Below, piece by piece: positions 31,927-41,238 of a stretch of 47,221 bases of DNA. The notes beneath the pieces are model-generated. The model saw nothing but the letters and a program-made list of their open reading frames with translations. It was not told the DNA's origin and did no database searches. The number at the start of each line of letters is the position of its first letter. Within the stretch, counting starts at the first letter, position 1. Made by a program: the position numbers and the translations under genes. Origin of the DNA: a virus; the IMG/VR virus record IMGVR_UViG_3300030099_004051, positions 1 through 47,221 of that record; one strand, written 5' to 3'.

Positions 31927-33207
31927 ATGGCTGTAACTTATAGTAAAACAAGAAAAGACTTAAGACAGGCAATAGGTAGAAACTTAGGTAAGATGATTAC
32001 CGGCACTACATCAGGTAGTGGTTCTACTACTACTGCTGTAGATGCTACATTATTTGGAGGAGATGACGAATACATAGGGAATTATATTCGCATTACTTCA
32101 GGAACTTATGATGGCACTACTAGAAGAATAACAGATTACACAGCATCTACAGGAACAATGACATTTGCTGCAGTAGGAGGAACTATTGCAGGTAGTGTTA
32201 CTTACGAATTATGGAGTGACGGATTTGATCCTCAAAATATAGATGAATATATTAATCAAGCTATAATGAAAATTAATGGCAGGGTATATGATCCTGTAGA
32301 AGATTTATCTTTACGAGCAGATAAGATTAATTCTAGGTTTGAAATCCCTTCTACTTTGTCTATGATTCAAGACGTATATTACAGAACAAAGATTACTGAA
32401 AAGTTAATACATAATTGTAGTACCACATTTGACGAAACTACTGACGGAGATATAACTCAGGCAGTAGACACTGAAGAATACAAGAAAGTAAGCAGTTTAA
32501 AACTAACAATGGCAGCAGGATTGTCAGCCGGAGATTTTATTTCCGACTCTATTTCTTCTGCAGATTTAAGTAAATACGATTACTTAGAATTTTGGATCAA
32601 ATCTACAGTGGCTACTAGTGCAGGTAATTTAAAAATACATTTAGATAACGGAACAGTTACATCAGATGGAAATGATTTAGAATCCTTAAATGTCCCTGCT
32701 TTAACGGCAGATGTTTGGAAACATTGTAGAGTTTCACTAAGCAATCCTGAAAAAGATACAGCAATTGTGTCTATAGGATTAGAATATGACAATGATTTAG
32801 GAGCTTGTACTGTTTACTTAGATGATATAAGGGCAGTTAAAAATGACACTGCTACTTGGACTAAGCTTCCAAGACATTTATGGAGAATAGATAGAGAAGG
32901 AACATCTCAAGGAGCAAGTACTGCTGATCTAGTTTTAACAGATGACGGAAGAACTAGTGTTGGAACTTCTTTATTAAAACTAGCAGGAGGAGATTCCCCT
33001 GCATTATTAAGTTCTGATTCAAGTACTACCGAAGTGCCTGAATCATACGTTATTTCTTATGCAACTGCTATAGCTTTACAAGCAGGATCTGTGGGGGTAA
33101 ACCAAGATCCTGATGCTTCAAGACAGTCAGCAGTATTTTGGTTGGCTCAAGCAGCAGAAGATAGAAATAGTTTACCTTTATTAAAAAACATTAGACTAGT
33201 AAGGTAA
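31927..33207 (+). CDS. Head-tail region protein with beta-sandwich domain, 426 aa
   Basis: Residues 1-110 include a Gly/Ser/Thr-rich beta part; residues 110-160 are helical. Residues about 195-310 (YDYLEFWIKST, LKIHLDNG, WKHCRVSL, TVYLDDIRAV) look like a jelly-roll of the carbohydrate-binding type. Position between capsid and tail proteins suggests an adaptor or tail component. The stop overlaps the next ATG (TAATGG). No strong ribosome site precedes its own ATG. Confidence 0.6.
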   Translation: MAVTYSKTRKDLRQAIGRNLGKMITGTTSGSGSTTTAVDATLFGGDDEYIGNYIRITSGTYDGTTRRITDYTASTGTMTFAAVGGTIAGSVTYELWSDGFDPQNIDEYINQAIMKINGRVYDPVEDLSLRADKINSRFEIPSTLSMIQDVYYRTKITEKLIHNCSTTFDETTDGDITQAVDTEEYKKVSSLKLTMAAGLSAGDFISDSISSADLSKYDYLEFWIKSTVATSAGNLKIHLDNGTVTSDGNDLESLNVPALTADVWKHCRVSLSNPEKDTAIVSIGLEYDNDLGACTVYLDDIRAVKNDTATWTKLPRHLWRIDREGTSQGASTADLVLTDDGRTSVGTSLLKLAGGDSPALLSSDSSTTEVPESYVISYATAIALQAGSVGVNQDPDASRQSAVFWLAQAAEDRNSLPLLKNIRLVR

Positions 33208-35090
33208 TGGCTAATAAAAGTGTATCTAAGAATGAAGTATATTTAAACGGAGTTTACTATCCTGTAACCCGTCCTGTTCAAACTGTGCTATCTTCTTTGT
33301 ATCCTCCTAAAGTAACTATAGGAGATACTACAAGAGATTCTCAAACAAGAGCTAGTGTTGTATCGTGGTCTGATTTTTCAGGTGGAATTGGTATTGAAAG
33401 AATGGAAGGGTCTACAGATGTAGATAGAGCATGGTGGAGTAATTTAAGTTTAAGATACAAAAGACATTTAGTATTAGGACCGGAGTCTGTACAAACAACA
33501 AATAGTTCGGCAACATCTGCTTATGCGTTAGATATAATACAAGAATTTAATGGCGATATATATGGAATATGGTCTGACCAAAAAGTTTATAAGTTTAATT
33601 CAGGTTATGGTTCAGCCTCAGATGCTTTTGGTAGTGCGTTAGACACTTTACCTAACAGGGCAACAGATGCATTAGAAGTAAGAATGGGAGGTACTTTATA
33701 TTTAGTTATAGCCCATACAGGAGGATATACTTACACCTCAGGAGATGCTAGTAGTTATACTGATAGCACAAGAGACACTAAATATCTTGCTTGGTGGGAC
33801 GAAAAACTATGGGGAATAGACAATGCAGGACAGCTATGGTACGCAACTACTATAGGAACTGAAGCATTAGATGCTAAATTACCCTTGCCTGACGGATATG
33901 TAACCGATTTATTTGTAGCTAGAAATGCAAATGGAGATCCTATATTATACGCAATGACAAAAACAGGGTTGTACGCACACGATTTTGCTAATGGAAGATG
34001 GGTTGAAACTCAATTAGCTTTACCTTTTCACAACGATAATGGTAAAGGCTCTGTCAGATGGAGAGATTCTGTATATATCCCTGCAGGACTAGGAATATAC
34101 AAGTACATTAACGGCACTAATTCTGCTGTTATCTCTGTAGTCGGTCCTGACAGAGATCATGGCTTACCTGCAGATGAGAGAGGTTCCATAAATAAATTGT
34201 TAGGAACTCATAATGATTTGTTAGCATTTGTAGATGGAACCACTCCTGCAGGAATGGGAGATATGTTTCCATCAACTCCTCAGTCTGATACTATCGCATC
34301 TTCTACAGGATACAGCACTATATTGGGTTGGAATGAAACAGGTTGGGAAGCTAAATGGGTAGCCTCAGATCAAGGGGAAAGAATAACAGCAGCTTATGTA
34401 GCTGATGTTGGAGGAGGAATAAGTACAACAGATTCGTATAGATTATATTGGGGACATAATGGATATATGTATTATATGCAATTACACCCTGATATTATAA
34501 ACCCAACACAAATAGAAACATTTAATTATGCTTCAACAGGAACTCATTTTACTCCTTGGTTTAGTGCTAACCAAGTAGAAATAGATAAGTTGGCATTAAA
34601 ACTTAAGGTAGAAACAGAAGGTTGTAGTTCCTCAGAAACAGTAGCAGTTAGTTATGCTACAGATTATGGAACTACTTACACTTCTTTAGGAACAATTACT
34701 TCTAATGGATTAACAACATATACATTTGGTAGTAGTTTAGGAACTGCTTTTAGATCTATTCAATTTAAATTAGTTTTATCTAGGGGAAGTACTAATACAA
34801 ATAGTCCTGATGTTATTAGCACAACATTTGAATATAGAAAGAAACTAGAAACTAAATTTGGTTGGCAAGTTAATGTTAATATGAATAAAACTTATAAAGG
34901 GAAAACTCCTAAAGCTTTAAGGTCTAATGTATTGTCAGCGATTGACTCTAACACGTTATTAGAATTTACTTTTAGAGATGACTCCGGTGGCACTAGAAAT
35001 TATTATGTAGATATAATTAATGCTCAAGGATTAGAGAATACAGGGTATGACGAAAGAGGATCAACTCAACTCTTATTACAGGAGCCGTAA
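33207..35090 (+). CDS. Propeller-like tail protein, 627 aa (nozzle or hub candidate)
   Basis: The body (about 60-430) has repeated beta blades with Trp and Tyr (GDIYGIWSDQKVYKF, LAWWDEKLWGIDN, ILYAMTKTGLYAHDF), as in beta-propeller proteins such as podovirus tail nozzles. The C-terminal 200 residues are another beta domain (RSIQFKLVLSRGSTN). It overlaps the previous and next genes by one base (TAATG). The nozzle role is inferred from fold pattern and lack of a tape-measure gene. Confidence 0.6.
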   Translation: MANKSVSKNEVYLNGVYYPVTRPVQTVLSSLYPPKVTIGDTTRDSQTRASVVSWSDFSGGIGIERMEGSTDVDRAWWSNLSLRYKRHLVLGPESVQTTNSSATSAYALDIIQEFNGDIYGIWSDQKVYKFNSGYGSASDAFGSALDTLPNRATDALEVRMGGTLYLVIAHTGGYTYTSGDASSYTDSTRDTKYLAWWDEKLWGIDNAGQLWYATTIGTEALDAKLPLPDGYVTDLFVARNANGDPILYAMTKTGLYAHDFANGRWVETQLALPFHNDNGKGSVRWRDSVYIPAGLGIYKYINGTNSAVISVVGPDRDHGLPADERGSINKLLGTHNDLLAFVDGTTPAGMGDMFPSTPQSDTIASSTGYSTILGWNETGWEAKWVASDQGERITAAYVADVGGGISTTDSYRLYWGHNGYMYYMQLHPDIINPTQIETFNYASTGTHFTPWFSANQVEIDKLALKLKVETEGCSSSETVAVSYATDYGTTYTSLGTITSNGLTTYTFGSSLGTAFRSIQFKLVLSRGSTNTNSPDVISTTFEYRKKLETKFGWQVNVNMNKTYKGKTPKALRSNVLSAIDSNTLLEFTFRDDSGGTRNYYVDIINAQGLENTGYDERGSTQLLLQEP

Positions 35091-35470
35091 TGACTACTCA
35101 ACAAAATCTAGAATTTGGAAGTACTCCTGAACAGATGGTTTATTTACAATTACTTGAATTAGGAAAGGTACCTGAGGTAGATTTTAGTTATCAAGCAGCA
35201 CAACTAGGGGGCAGATTACAGAAGGGAGGAATGATAATAGACTTTTTGTTTTACAATCCTCCTGATTTAGCTATAAATGTTCAAGGAACTTATTGGCACT
35301 ATGGCAAGGGAACTATTGTGCGACAGAACGATTTGTTTATTAGAGCACAACTTGCAGGGGAAGGAACACACTTGATATTTATTGATGAAGATGACATAAT
35401 GCAAGATGTAGAGTATTATACTAGAGAAGCTTTACGATATAGGGACCATTCACAACTAGGAAGAGGTTAA
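35090..35470 (+). CDS. Vsr/PD-(D/E)XK-fold nuclease-like protein inside the tail cluster, 126 aa
   Basis: The pattern E14, D51 (GGMIIDFLF), then INVQGTYWH (Q65, H70), D81 and LIFIDEDDI matches the core of very-short-patch-repair-type nucleases (DUF559-like), where the second strand usually has E or Q followed by a His. Full length is close to that family. The location between tail proteins is unusual and suggests a virion or tail-assembly role, or an ejected nuclease. ATG follows CAGGAGCCGTA and overlaps the previous stop. Confidence 0.6.
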   Translation: MTTQQNLEFGSTPEQMVYLQLLELGKVPEVDFSYQAAQLGGRLQKGGMIIDFLFYNPPDLAINVQGTYWHYGKGTIVRQNDLFIRAQLAGEGTHLIFIDEDDIMQDVEYYTREALRYRDHSQLGRG

Positions 35471-35471
35471 T

Positions 35472-36863
35472 ATGGCAATAAAATTACAAGGGTATGTCTT
35501 TAAAGATGACGGAACTGCTGTTAGTGGAGCAACAGTACAAGCTTATGATACTGCTGATGATTCAACAGAAGGAAGTGCTGTTACAACAAATTCAGCAGGG
35601 TTATGGACTTACGGGGATATATCTACAGACGGATTATATGATATAAAAATTAGCAGTGGTGGGTCAGTAAGATGGAGAAAAGGAGCAGACAAAAGTACCT
35701 TTAAAGAATTATATATAAGAAATGATACTGCAGCTACACAATCTCCTTTATATGTAGCTAATGCAACCAACAATGCAAGTGTAAAAGTATTAGATTTATC
35801 TAATAAAAATTCTACTAGAGCTGACGGAGATGAAATATATATGTCATTTAATTTGAATGACTCAGCAGGTAATCCACACGAAATGGCTCGTATAACAGCA
35901 GAGGCAGTAGATGTTACAGCAGGAGAAGAAGACGGGCAAATTAGATTTGGAGTTGCTGTTGATGGAACTATGACAGATGTCTTTACTATTAACTCTAGTG
36001 AATCAGCAGGAACTGATATGAACTTAGACGTGTCAGGAGATTTAACTCTTGATGCTGATGGGGGAGATATATTCTTTAAAGATGGTGGTACTACATTTGG
36101 GTCAGCTACTAACAATAGTGGTAACTTAATAATTAAGTCAGGTACTACAACAGCCCTTACTTTTAGTGGGGCCAATGTAACCTTGGGAGGTACTGCAACT
36201 GTAACAACCTTGGCAGAAGTAGGGAGTGATACTGATAAAATAATAATGTCAGATAGTGGAGTTCTTAAATATGTAACAGGAGCTAACCTAAGAAGCTATA
36301 TAGGAGCAGGTACAGGAGATGGAGATATTACAGGAGTTACGATAACTGCTGATGATACTAATACAGCTTCTGATACAGCAGGTAGTGCAGACTTTACTAT
36401 AGCAGGTGGTTCAGGATTAACATCATCTGTGTCAGGAACTACAATAACTGTAGCAGGAGATGATGCAAGTACATCTGCTAAAGGTGTAGCTCAGTTTAGT
36501 TCTGATAACTTTGCAGCATCTAGTGGTACTATAACCATTAAAGATGGTGGAGTAGTAACAGACGAAATAGCAGCAGATGCTATTACAGGAGCTAAGATTG
36601 CTGATGATGCAATTAATAGTGAGCATTATACAGATGGTTCTATTGATACAGCACATATCGCTGACAACCAAGTAACCCTAGCTAAGATGGCAGGACTAGC
36701 AAGAGGTAAGATTATATATGGAGATGCAAGTGGCGATCCTGCAGCATTGGCAGTAGGAAATGCTAACGAAGTTTTAACAAGTGATGGTACTGATATATCA
36801 TGGGCAGCAGCTAGTAGTGGTGTATCAGCAGGAAAAGCAATTGCTTTTTCATTAATATTTTAA
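35472..36863 (+). CDS. Tail fibre or spike protein, 463 aa
   Basis: An N-terminal carboxypeptidase-regulatory/CnaB-like beta domain (about 1-80: YVFKDDGTAVSGATVQAYD) is followed by Thr/Gly/Ala/Asp-rich repeats typical of trimeric phage fibres (ADGGDIFFKDGGTTFGSATN, DGGVVTDEIAADAITGAKIA). Such fibres bind the host surface. The C-terminus (about 400-463) may be a receptor-binding tip. It begins two bases after the nuclease-like gene. Confidence 0.75.
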   Translation: MAIKLQGYVFKDDGTAVSGATVQAYDTADDSTEGSAVTTNSAGLWTYGDISTDGLYDIKISSGGSVRWRKGADKSTFKELYIRNDTAATQSPLYVANATNNASVKVLDLSNKNSTRADGDEIYMSFNLNDSAGNPHEMARITAEAVDVTAGEEDGQIRFGVAVDGTMTDVFTINSSESAGTDMNLDVSGDLTLDADGGDIFFKDGGTTFGSATNNSGNLIIKSGTTTALTFSGANVTLGGTATVTTLAEVGSDTDKIIMSDSGVLKYVTGANLRSYIGAGTGDGDITGVTITADDTNTASDTAGSADFTIAGGSGLTSSVSGTTITVAGDDASTSAKGVAQFSSDNFAASSGTITIKDGGVVTDEIAADAITGAKIADDAINSEHYTDGSIDTAHIADNQVTLAKMAGLARGKIIYGDASGDPAALAVGNANEVLTSDGTDISWAAASSGVSAGKAIAFSLIF

Positions 36864-36875
36864 AGAGAGGACAAT

Positions 36876-37268
36876 ATGGCAAACCCAAATATAACAGCAG
36901 TAAGTTCAATATACTTTCAAAATGCAGGGTTTCAAGTACAATCTACTGCTGAAGCTATAATAACTGTAGCAGCAGATAAAGCAATAAAAATAAATTCAAT
37001 ATATGTTTGTAATACACAAGCGACAGATGAAACTTTTACTATTGCTTTTACAGGTATAGGAACAAGTGGAGTAGGTACAACATTAGGAAGTAATGCTGTA
37101 GCTACACCAAACTTAACTACTTCTGTATCTATCCCTGCCAACACTACTGTTCAGATCATTGACAATCCAATTTATATGATGGAATCAGATGTAATGACAG
37201 CAGGTGGAGGGGCATCAAACAACGACTTAGAGATGTTTGTGTCATGGGAAATATTTGATGATGCGTAA
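36876..37268 (+). CDS. Small beta-rich tail-region protein, 130 aa
   Basis: ATG follows AGAGAGGACAAT. The sequence is Ala/Thr/Ile-rich with alternating strands and a motif DKAIKINSIYVCNT near residue 34, typical of small jelly-roll appendage proteins that sit beside tail fibres in marine phages. One Cys. It is in the fibre cluster with short gaps. Function inferred from context. Confidence 0.6.
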   Translation: MANPNITAVSSIYFQNAGFQVQSTAEAIITVAADKAIKINSIYVCNTQATDETFTIAFTGIGTSGVGTTLGSNAVATPNLTTSVSIPANTTVQIIDNPIYMMESDVMTAGGGASNNDLEMFVSWEIFDDA

Positions 37269-37276
37269 GGAGTAAT

Positions 37277-38431
37277 ATGAATTACTTAGGAACACACCCG
37301 TTAGAAGGGGCTGTGCTTTTAGCAACTTCAACTTCAGCATCAACTACATCATTTACATTTGATGGGGTATTTACATCTGATTATGATTTTTATTTTATGG
37401 ATTATTACGATGTAGACCAAGATGTAAACAACGCACATTTATATTGGACATGGCGAAATGGCGGATCAGATATGACAGGTTCATATTTTAGAAGTTTATT
37501 TTATGGTATGCTTGACAGTACAGTTTTTAGTGGGTATGGATTAGCAAGTAATACTGAGTATACAAGTAATGATAATCAAATGAAAGGCCCCGAAGCTACT
37601 GTTACAGGTGGTGGTATGCAAGGAACAGCATGGTTATTACCACAAACTGCAAATAGGAAATTATCAAAAACTTCAATCCAACATCTTTACAGTGATAGTG
37701 GAACTGCTAGGGCACATTGGCACACAATGGGTTGGTTACATGATACTAGTACAAAAGCTGATGGAATAAGGATTTTTCCACAATCAAACAACATGAGTGG
37801 AACATTTAGAATATATGGATTGAATAAACAATTAAATAAAATTAAATCTATTAATCAATCTGATAGACAAAGTAATTTTGTACAATCAAATTACATTGGA
37901 AATTCTGCAAAAACAGATGGGCAAGGGTGGGTTAAAGTTGCAAGTACAACTGCATCAAGTGGAGATGCTTCTATTGAATTTCAAAATATTTTTACATCTA
38001 AGTACGATACTTATAAAATAACATTAGAAGATGTAAGACCTGTGTCAGATGGACAAGATTTGGAGTTTCAATACATTGATAACACAACTGCTGATACAAA
38101 TACTTATAACAGTTCTTATCTTGGACAAGGAAGTACAGGGGCATCAGCAACAACAACTGCATTTAATCAGTCACAAGCACAAATATTAGACACTATAGGA
38201 ACTAATGGAACTGAAAGTGGATTTGGTATTTTATATACTACCCCAATGTCAACAAATACTGATAAATGGTTATGGGGGTTAACAATAAGTGAAAATTCAT
38301 CTGCCAATACTAAGTCACAAGTTATATCAACTTACAGAGATTCAACAACTGCTTATTCGGGCATAAAATTTTTATTTGCAAGTGGAAATGTAGAAGCAGG
38401 AAAAATTACAATATATGGAAGGCAAACATGA
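37277..38431 (+). CDS. Tail appendage protein with two repeated domains, 384 aa
   Basis: Two related halves are visible: residues about 1-180 (VLLATSTSASTTSFTFDGVF ... GTFRIYGLN) and 215-384 (VKVASTTASSGDASIEFQNIF ... GKITIYGRQT). Each starts with S/T-rich text, has a TFDGVF/EFQNIF strand and ends G-x-(F/I)-x-I-Y-G. The next gene carries a third copy. This suggests a receptor-binding beta fold grown by duplication. ATG follows AAGGAGTAAT and the stop overlaps the next start (ATGA). Confidence 0.65.
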   Translation: MNYLGTHPLEGAVLLATSTSASTTSFTFDGVFTSDYDFYFMDYYDVDQDVNNAHLYWTWRNGGSDMTGSYFRSLFYGMLDSTVFSGYGLASNTEYTSNDNQMKGPEATVTGGGMQGTAWLLPQTANRKLSKTSIQHLYSDSGTARAHWHTMGWLHDTSTKADGIRIFPQSNNMSGTFRIYGLNKQLNKIKSINQSDRQSNFVQSNYIGNSAKTDGQGWVKVASTTASSGDASIEFQNIFTSKYDTYKITLEDVRPVSDGQDLEFQYIDNTTADTNTYNSSYLGQGSTGASATTTAFNQSQAQILDTIGTNGTESGFGILYTTPMSTNTDKWLWGLTISENSSANTKSQVISTYRDSTTAYSGIKFLFASGNVEAGKITIYGRQT

Positions 38432-38979
38432 GCAATTATTTAGGAGTAGAAAATAAAGGCAATCCTGTCTTGTTAGCTAAAAATCCAATAAGTTCAGCAG
38501 TATCATCTATAACATTTGATGGTATCTTTGATGATGCCTTTAGTGAATATTGGGTAACCTTATATGATATAACTGTGTCTGCTGCAAGTGGAATACAGGT
38601 ATATTTTAAATGGCGAAATAGTGGTAGTGATATAACAGGTACTTATTACAGAGATCAAATCTATGCGAGTATGAATAGTGCCAATAGTGGACAAGTAGGA
38701 AATGCTACTTATACTGATTATAATGCTCTAACAGATTTTTCATTTGGTACTGATGCAACAAGAGAAGCATTAAATAGCATTATGTATTTATTTCCTAGAA
38801 CTGCCAATATGAAATTTGCAATACATGACAACTTGTATACTGCTGATAGTTCTAATACTTATATGAGTTATTTGTTTAATGTATTAGATGACACAACAAA
38901 AGTAGACGGATTTTCAATATACCCAAGTAGTGGAAATATAGCAAGTGGGGAGGTATGTATTTATGGTTATAAAAAATAA
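38428..38979 (+). CDS. Tail appendage protein, single-domain paralogue, 183 aa
   Basis: It repeats the domain of the previous gene: ITFDGIFDD, YFKWRNSGSDITGTYYRD (against WTWRNGGSDMTGSYFRS) and ends GEVCIYGYKK. The stop and start overlap (ATGA), so the pair is co-translated. Probably part of the same host-recognition structure. No enzymatic motif. Confidence 0.65.
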   Translation: MSNYLGVENKGNPVLLAKNPISSAVSSITFDGIFDDAFSEYWVTLYDITVSAASGIQVYFKWRNSGSDITGTYYRDQIYASMNSANSGQVGNATYTDYNALTDFSFGTDATREALNSIMYLFPRTANMKFAIHDNLYTADSSNTYMSYLFNVLDDTTKVDGFSIYPSSGNIASGEVCIYGYKK

Positions 38980-38989
38980 GGAGTAAATT

Positions 38990-39316
38990 ATGGCAACAAA
39001 AGAAGAACATATAACAAGACTTAAAAACGAAAATGCAACACTTAAAAAAAATGTGAATGGTACTGAAGTTCAGTTAACTACTGATGAATATAATGCACAG
39101 ATAGATGAGTGGGCAACTAATGCAGCAGCACAAGATGCTAAAGATACTGTGATTGCAGATGGTGGTAGTCATGCAGATTACAAAGCAATTAGAAAAGATG
39201 CTTACATCTCTGCATTAGGAGATGCTTACGATCAGCTAGATTATATTTACCACAATGGTCTTGATGCTTGGAAGGTAGAGATCAAGAAAGTCAAAGACAA
39301 ATACACTAAGCCTTAA
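38990..39316 (+). CDS. Tail-region protein with DQLD-x-(I/L)-Y-H and KVKDKY motifs, 108 aa
   Basis: ATG follows AAGGAGTAAATT. The C-terminal part (AYISALGDAYDQLDYIYHNG, then IKKVKDKYTKP) is a pattern I recall from small proteins found downstream of tail-fibre genes in many phages, sometimes considered fibre-assembly chaperones. The N-terminus is a charged helix. Role inferred from position. Confidence 0.6.
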   Translation: MATKEEHITRLKNENATLKKNVNGTEVQLTTDEYNAQIDEWATNAAAQDAKDTVIADGGSHADYKAIRKDAYISALGDAYDQLDYIYHNGLDAWKVEIKKVKDKYTKP

Positions 39317-39334
39317 TTCTAAGGAGGTTTCGCT

Positions 39335-39520
39335 ATGAAGCCGAAGAAAGAAGTTACTGAACAAGACCTAGAGCTTTTGCAAAAGCATATCAACACGACT
39401 AAACTTAGGTTGATTGATATGCAAAATCAATTTAATAAATCACTTGGCAGGATTCGTGGTACAATAGTAATACTCACTTTAGTACTTGCAATTATTTCAA
39501 TAATAGGGTATATAATATGA
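39335..39520 (+). CDS. Small coiled-coil membrane protein, 61 aa
   Basis: ATG follows a strong site (AAGGAGGTTTCGCT). Residues 8-40 form a charged amphipathic helix and residues 43-61 one membrane segment (TIVILTLVLAIISIIGYII) at the very C-terminus. This tail-anchored layout is compatible with a spanin-like or tail-membrane protein. The stop overlaps the next ATG (ATGA). Confidence 0.6.
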   Translation: MKPKKEVTEQDLELLQKHINTTKLRLIDMQNQFNKSLGRIRGTIVILTLVLAIISIIGYII

Positions 39521-40821
39521 ACATGAGAATAAAATTTAAAAGACCTAATATAAAAAAAATCTTAAAAGGTATTGGGAAGTTTATCTTAAATACTTTTACA
39601 GCAGTCACTATCATTGGTGGTGGTACATTAGCATTTGCTAGTTATATCAATCCTGTTCCTTACATTGCAGAGTATTTCCCTAATTTACAATACGAAATTT
39701 ATACACTTGAAACTCTTTACAAAGATGTTAAATGGTGGCAAGACCAAGGTTATATAGCATGGTCTATCTCAGGTGGTATGATTGCTTTAGGTTTAGCTAT
39801 ACATATAAGAAGTATAGGTAAGCTACTTAAAGCTATTAAGTCTTCTCCAAAAGCTATACTTAATTTCCCTGTAAATACTTACAGAAAATTAAGAGCTACT
39901 AGGGATTGGATATTTGACAAGGTAGAGTATCTTAATAGTGAAAGTAAGAAGTGGAGAACAGCATTTAATATAGCTAAATCTCCTTATACATTACTTCGTG
40001 CACTTGGATTCAGTCCACAAATGGCTCTTGGTTTATTAACTGTTGGCTCTACTGTGGGTGGTGGTGTAGTTGTAAACGAAACTGTACTAAAGGATAGAAC
40101 ATTTGAAAACGGAGATGCAGGTATATATGCAGCTCCACACAATATTCCTTCTGAAACCCTTGAGTCAGCTATGATGTTTAGAAAAGAAAATAAAGAAGAT
40201 AATACTTTACGAATTGTCTTAGCAAGTACTCCTGTATCTGAGATAGGAATCTATGATGTGACAATAGGTACAGCATACACTTCATCTACTCTGCCATCAG
40301 GTAAAACTGAAGCAGTATTAGTAGAAGGGACAGATGTATCAGGTGGTACAGCAACCCGGTTACAAATTGGAGAATTGATTTTAGAAAAGTCTAGATGTAA
40401 ATCTTTAGACTTTTCAGATATTAATGCACACACAATTAATATTATTGGTAATGCAAGTGATGGACAATCTATATCTCAGACAGCAGGTACTGCACGAATG
40501 AGAGCAATAGGTGGGGGACACCATCAAGCACAAGCTATGGTAACTAAAGGTGGAACATACGACAGGATATGGATTGATGCTCCTAATAGTGGAGTAAATG
40601 GAAAGGTAGATAAACTTATACTATCTAACCTTTGGACAAAAGGAGGAAGTTGTACCCTAAGACAAATGGATATAGGTACACTTACTATACAATTAAATGA
40701 AGTAGGTCAAGGTAATGGCTTTGACTCTAAAGAATTTACTGTAGCCACAACTGTGACAGCACAGGTGTGGAATGTCAGTAACAATGTGGAGGTATACATA
40801 GCAGAACCTACTACACAATAA
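39517..40821 (+). CDS. Membrane-anchored beta-rich tail-region protein, 434 aa (complete copy)
   Basis: The N-terminal half has hydrophobic segments at about residues 22-42, 79-97 and 168-187, and a basic start (MNMRIKFKRP), so it is probably membrane-inserted. The C-terminal 245 residues are beta-rich and repeat, at about 92 % nucleotide identity, the fragment at 1-760. No family is recognised. It comes after the fibre genes and before the small membrane genes, so a role in tail tip, ejection or lysis is possible. Start overlaps the previous stop. Confidence 0.75.
   Translation: MNMRIKFKRPNIKKILKGIGKFILNTFTAVTIIGGGTLAFASYINPVPYIAEYFPNLQYEIYTLETLYKDVKWWQDQGYIAWSISGGMIALGLAIHIRSIGKLLKAIKSSPKAILNFPVNTYRKLRATRDWIFDKVEYLNSESKKWRTAFNIAKSPYTLLRALGFSPQMALGLLTVGSTVGGGVVVNETVLKDRTFENGDAGIYAAPHNIPSETLESAMMFRKENKEDNTLRIVLASTPVSEIGIYDVTIGTAYTSSTLPSGKTEAVLVEGTDVSGGTATRLQIGELILEKSRCKSLDFSDINAHTINIIGNASDGQSISQTAGTARMRAIGGGHHQAQAMVTKGGTYDRIWIDAPNSGVNGKVDKLILSNLWTKGGSCTLRQMDIGTLTIQLNEVGQGNGFDSKEFTVATTVTAQVWNVSNNVEVYIAEPTTQ
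40062..40821 (+). repeat. Homologous copy of window positions 1-760
   Basis: A gap-free alignment to 1-760 (offset 40061) has about 61 mismatches counted by hand, and the reading frames agree. This marks the point where the window begins to repeat its own start with a diverged sequence. Beyond 40821 the same gene order continues with lower similarity. Confidence 0.9.
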
Positions 40822-40828
40822 AAATAAT

Positions 40829-40908
40829 GGGAGAGGGTTTTTTGGTTCATTCCTTTTAAAGTTGATAATCGTTCTAACTTAAACACAAATAGAATTTTTT
40901 CCTCTCCC
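40829..40908. promoter_or_regulatory. Long-range inverted repeat after the tail gene (module B)
   Basis: GGGAGAGG (40829-40836) pairs with CCTCTCCC (40901-40908) over a 64-nt loop that starts and ends with T-runs. The homologous helix in module A (768-834) differs by an A-T pair where this has G-C, and a ninth pair G-C there is G-T here. The loops are unrelated in sequence. This pattern indicates selection for pairing. Confidence 0.6.
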
Positions 40909-40927
40909 TACAAAGCATGGAGGCAAC

Positions 40928-41080
40928 ATGAAAAAGAAACTACAAATAGGGATCACCTCTATTATCTTAGCTACTAGTATTAGTTATCTTGTACAACATT
41001 GGTTTAAACATAGTGGACTAGAGGATAAAACACTCAATAAACTAGATGATATCAAAGACATATTTAAAGGAGGTAAATAA
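40928..41080 (+). CDS. Small membrane protein, 50 aa (module B)
   Basis: This is the homologue of the gene at 850 with the same length. Start MKKKLQIGITS, hydrophobic segment about residues 9-24, then a nearly identical charged tail (WFKHSGLEDK, DDIKDIFKGGK). ATG lies 5 nt after GGAGG (ATGGAGGCAAC). Stop overlaps the next ATG (TAATG). Candidate lysis-region membrane protein, by context. Confidence 0.7.
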   Translation: MKKKLQIGITSIILATSISYLVQHWFKHSGLEDKTLNKLDDIKDIFKGGK

Positions 41081-41238
41081 TGAATTGGATTGCAAAGATT
41101 AGGCCACAGATATTCTTAGCTATAATTATATTAGGAGCTATATCTTTATATGCTCTTAAAGTAGGTTATGTAGAAGTAGCAACTGCTACTATAGGTGGAT
41201 TGATTGCATTAGGAATGAAAGTCTTGGAGGCAGATTAA
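41080..41238 (+). CDS. Small hydrophobic protein, 52 aa, holin-like candidate (module B)
   Basis: This homologue of the 1002 gene keeps N-terminal IRPQIFLAI and C-terminal GLIALGMKVLEAD, with two hydrophobic stretches. Start overlaps the 40928 gene stop, and its own stop overlaps the thermonuclease start (TAATG), so three genes are translationally chained. The conserved length of 52 residues despite sequence change supports a real function. Confidence 0.65.
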   Translation: MNWIAKIRPQIFLAIIILGAISLYALKVGYVEVATATIGGLIALGMKVLEAD

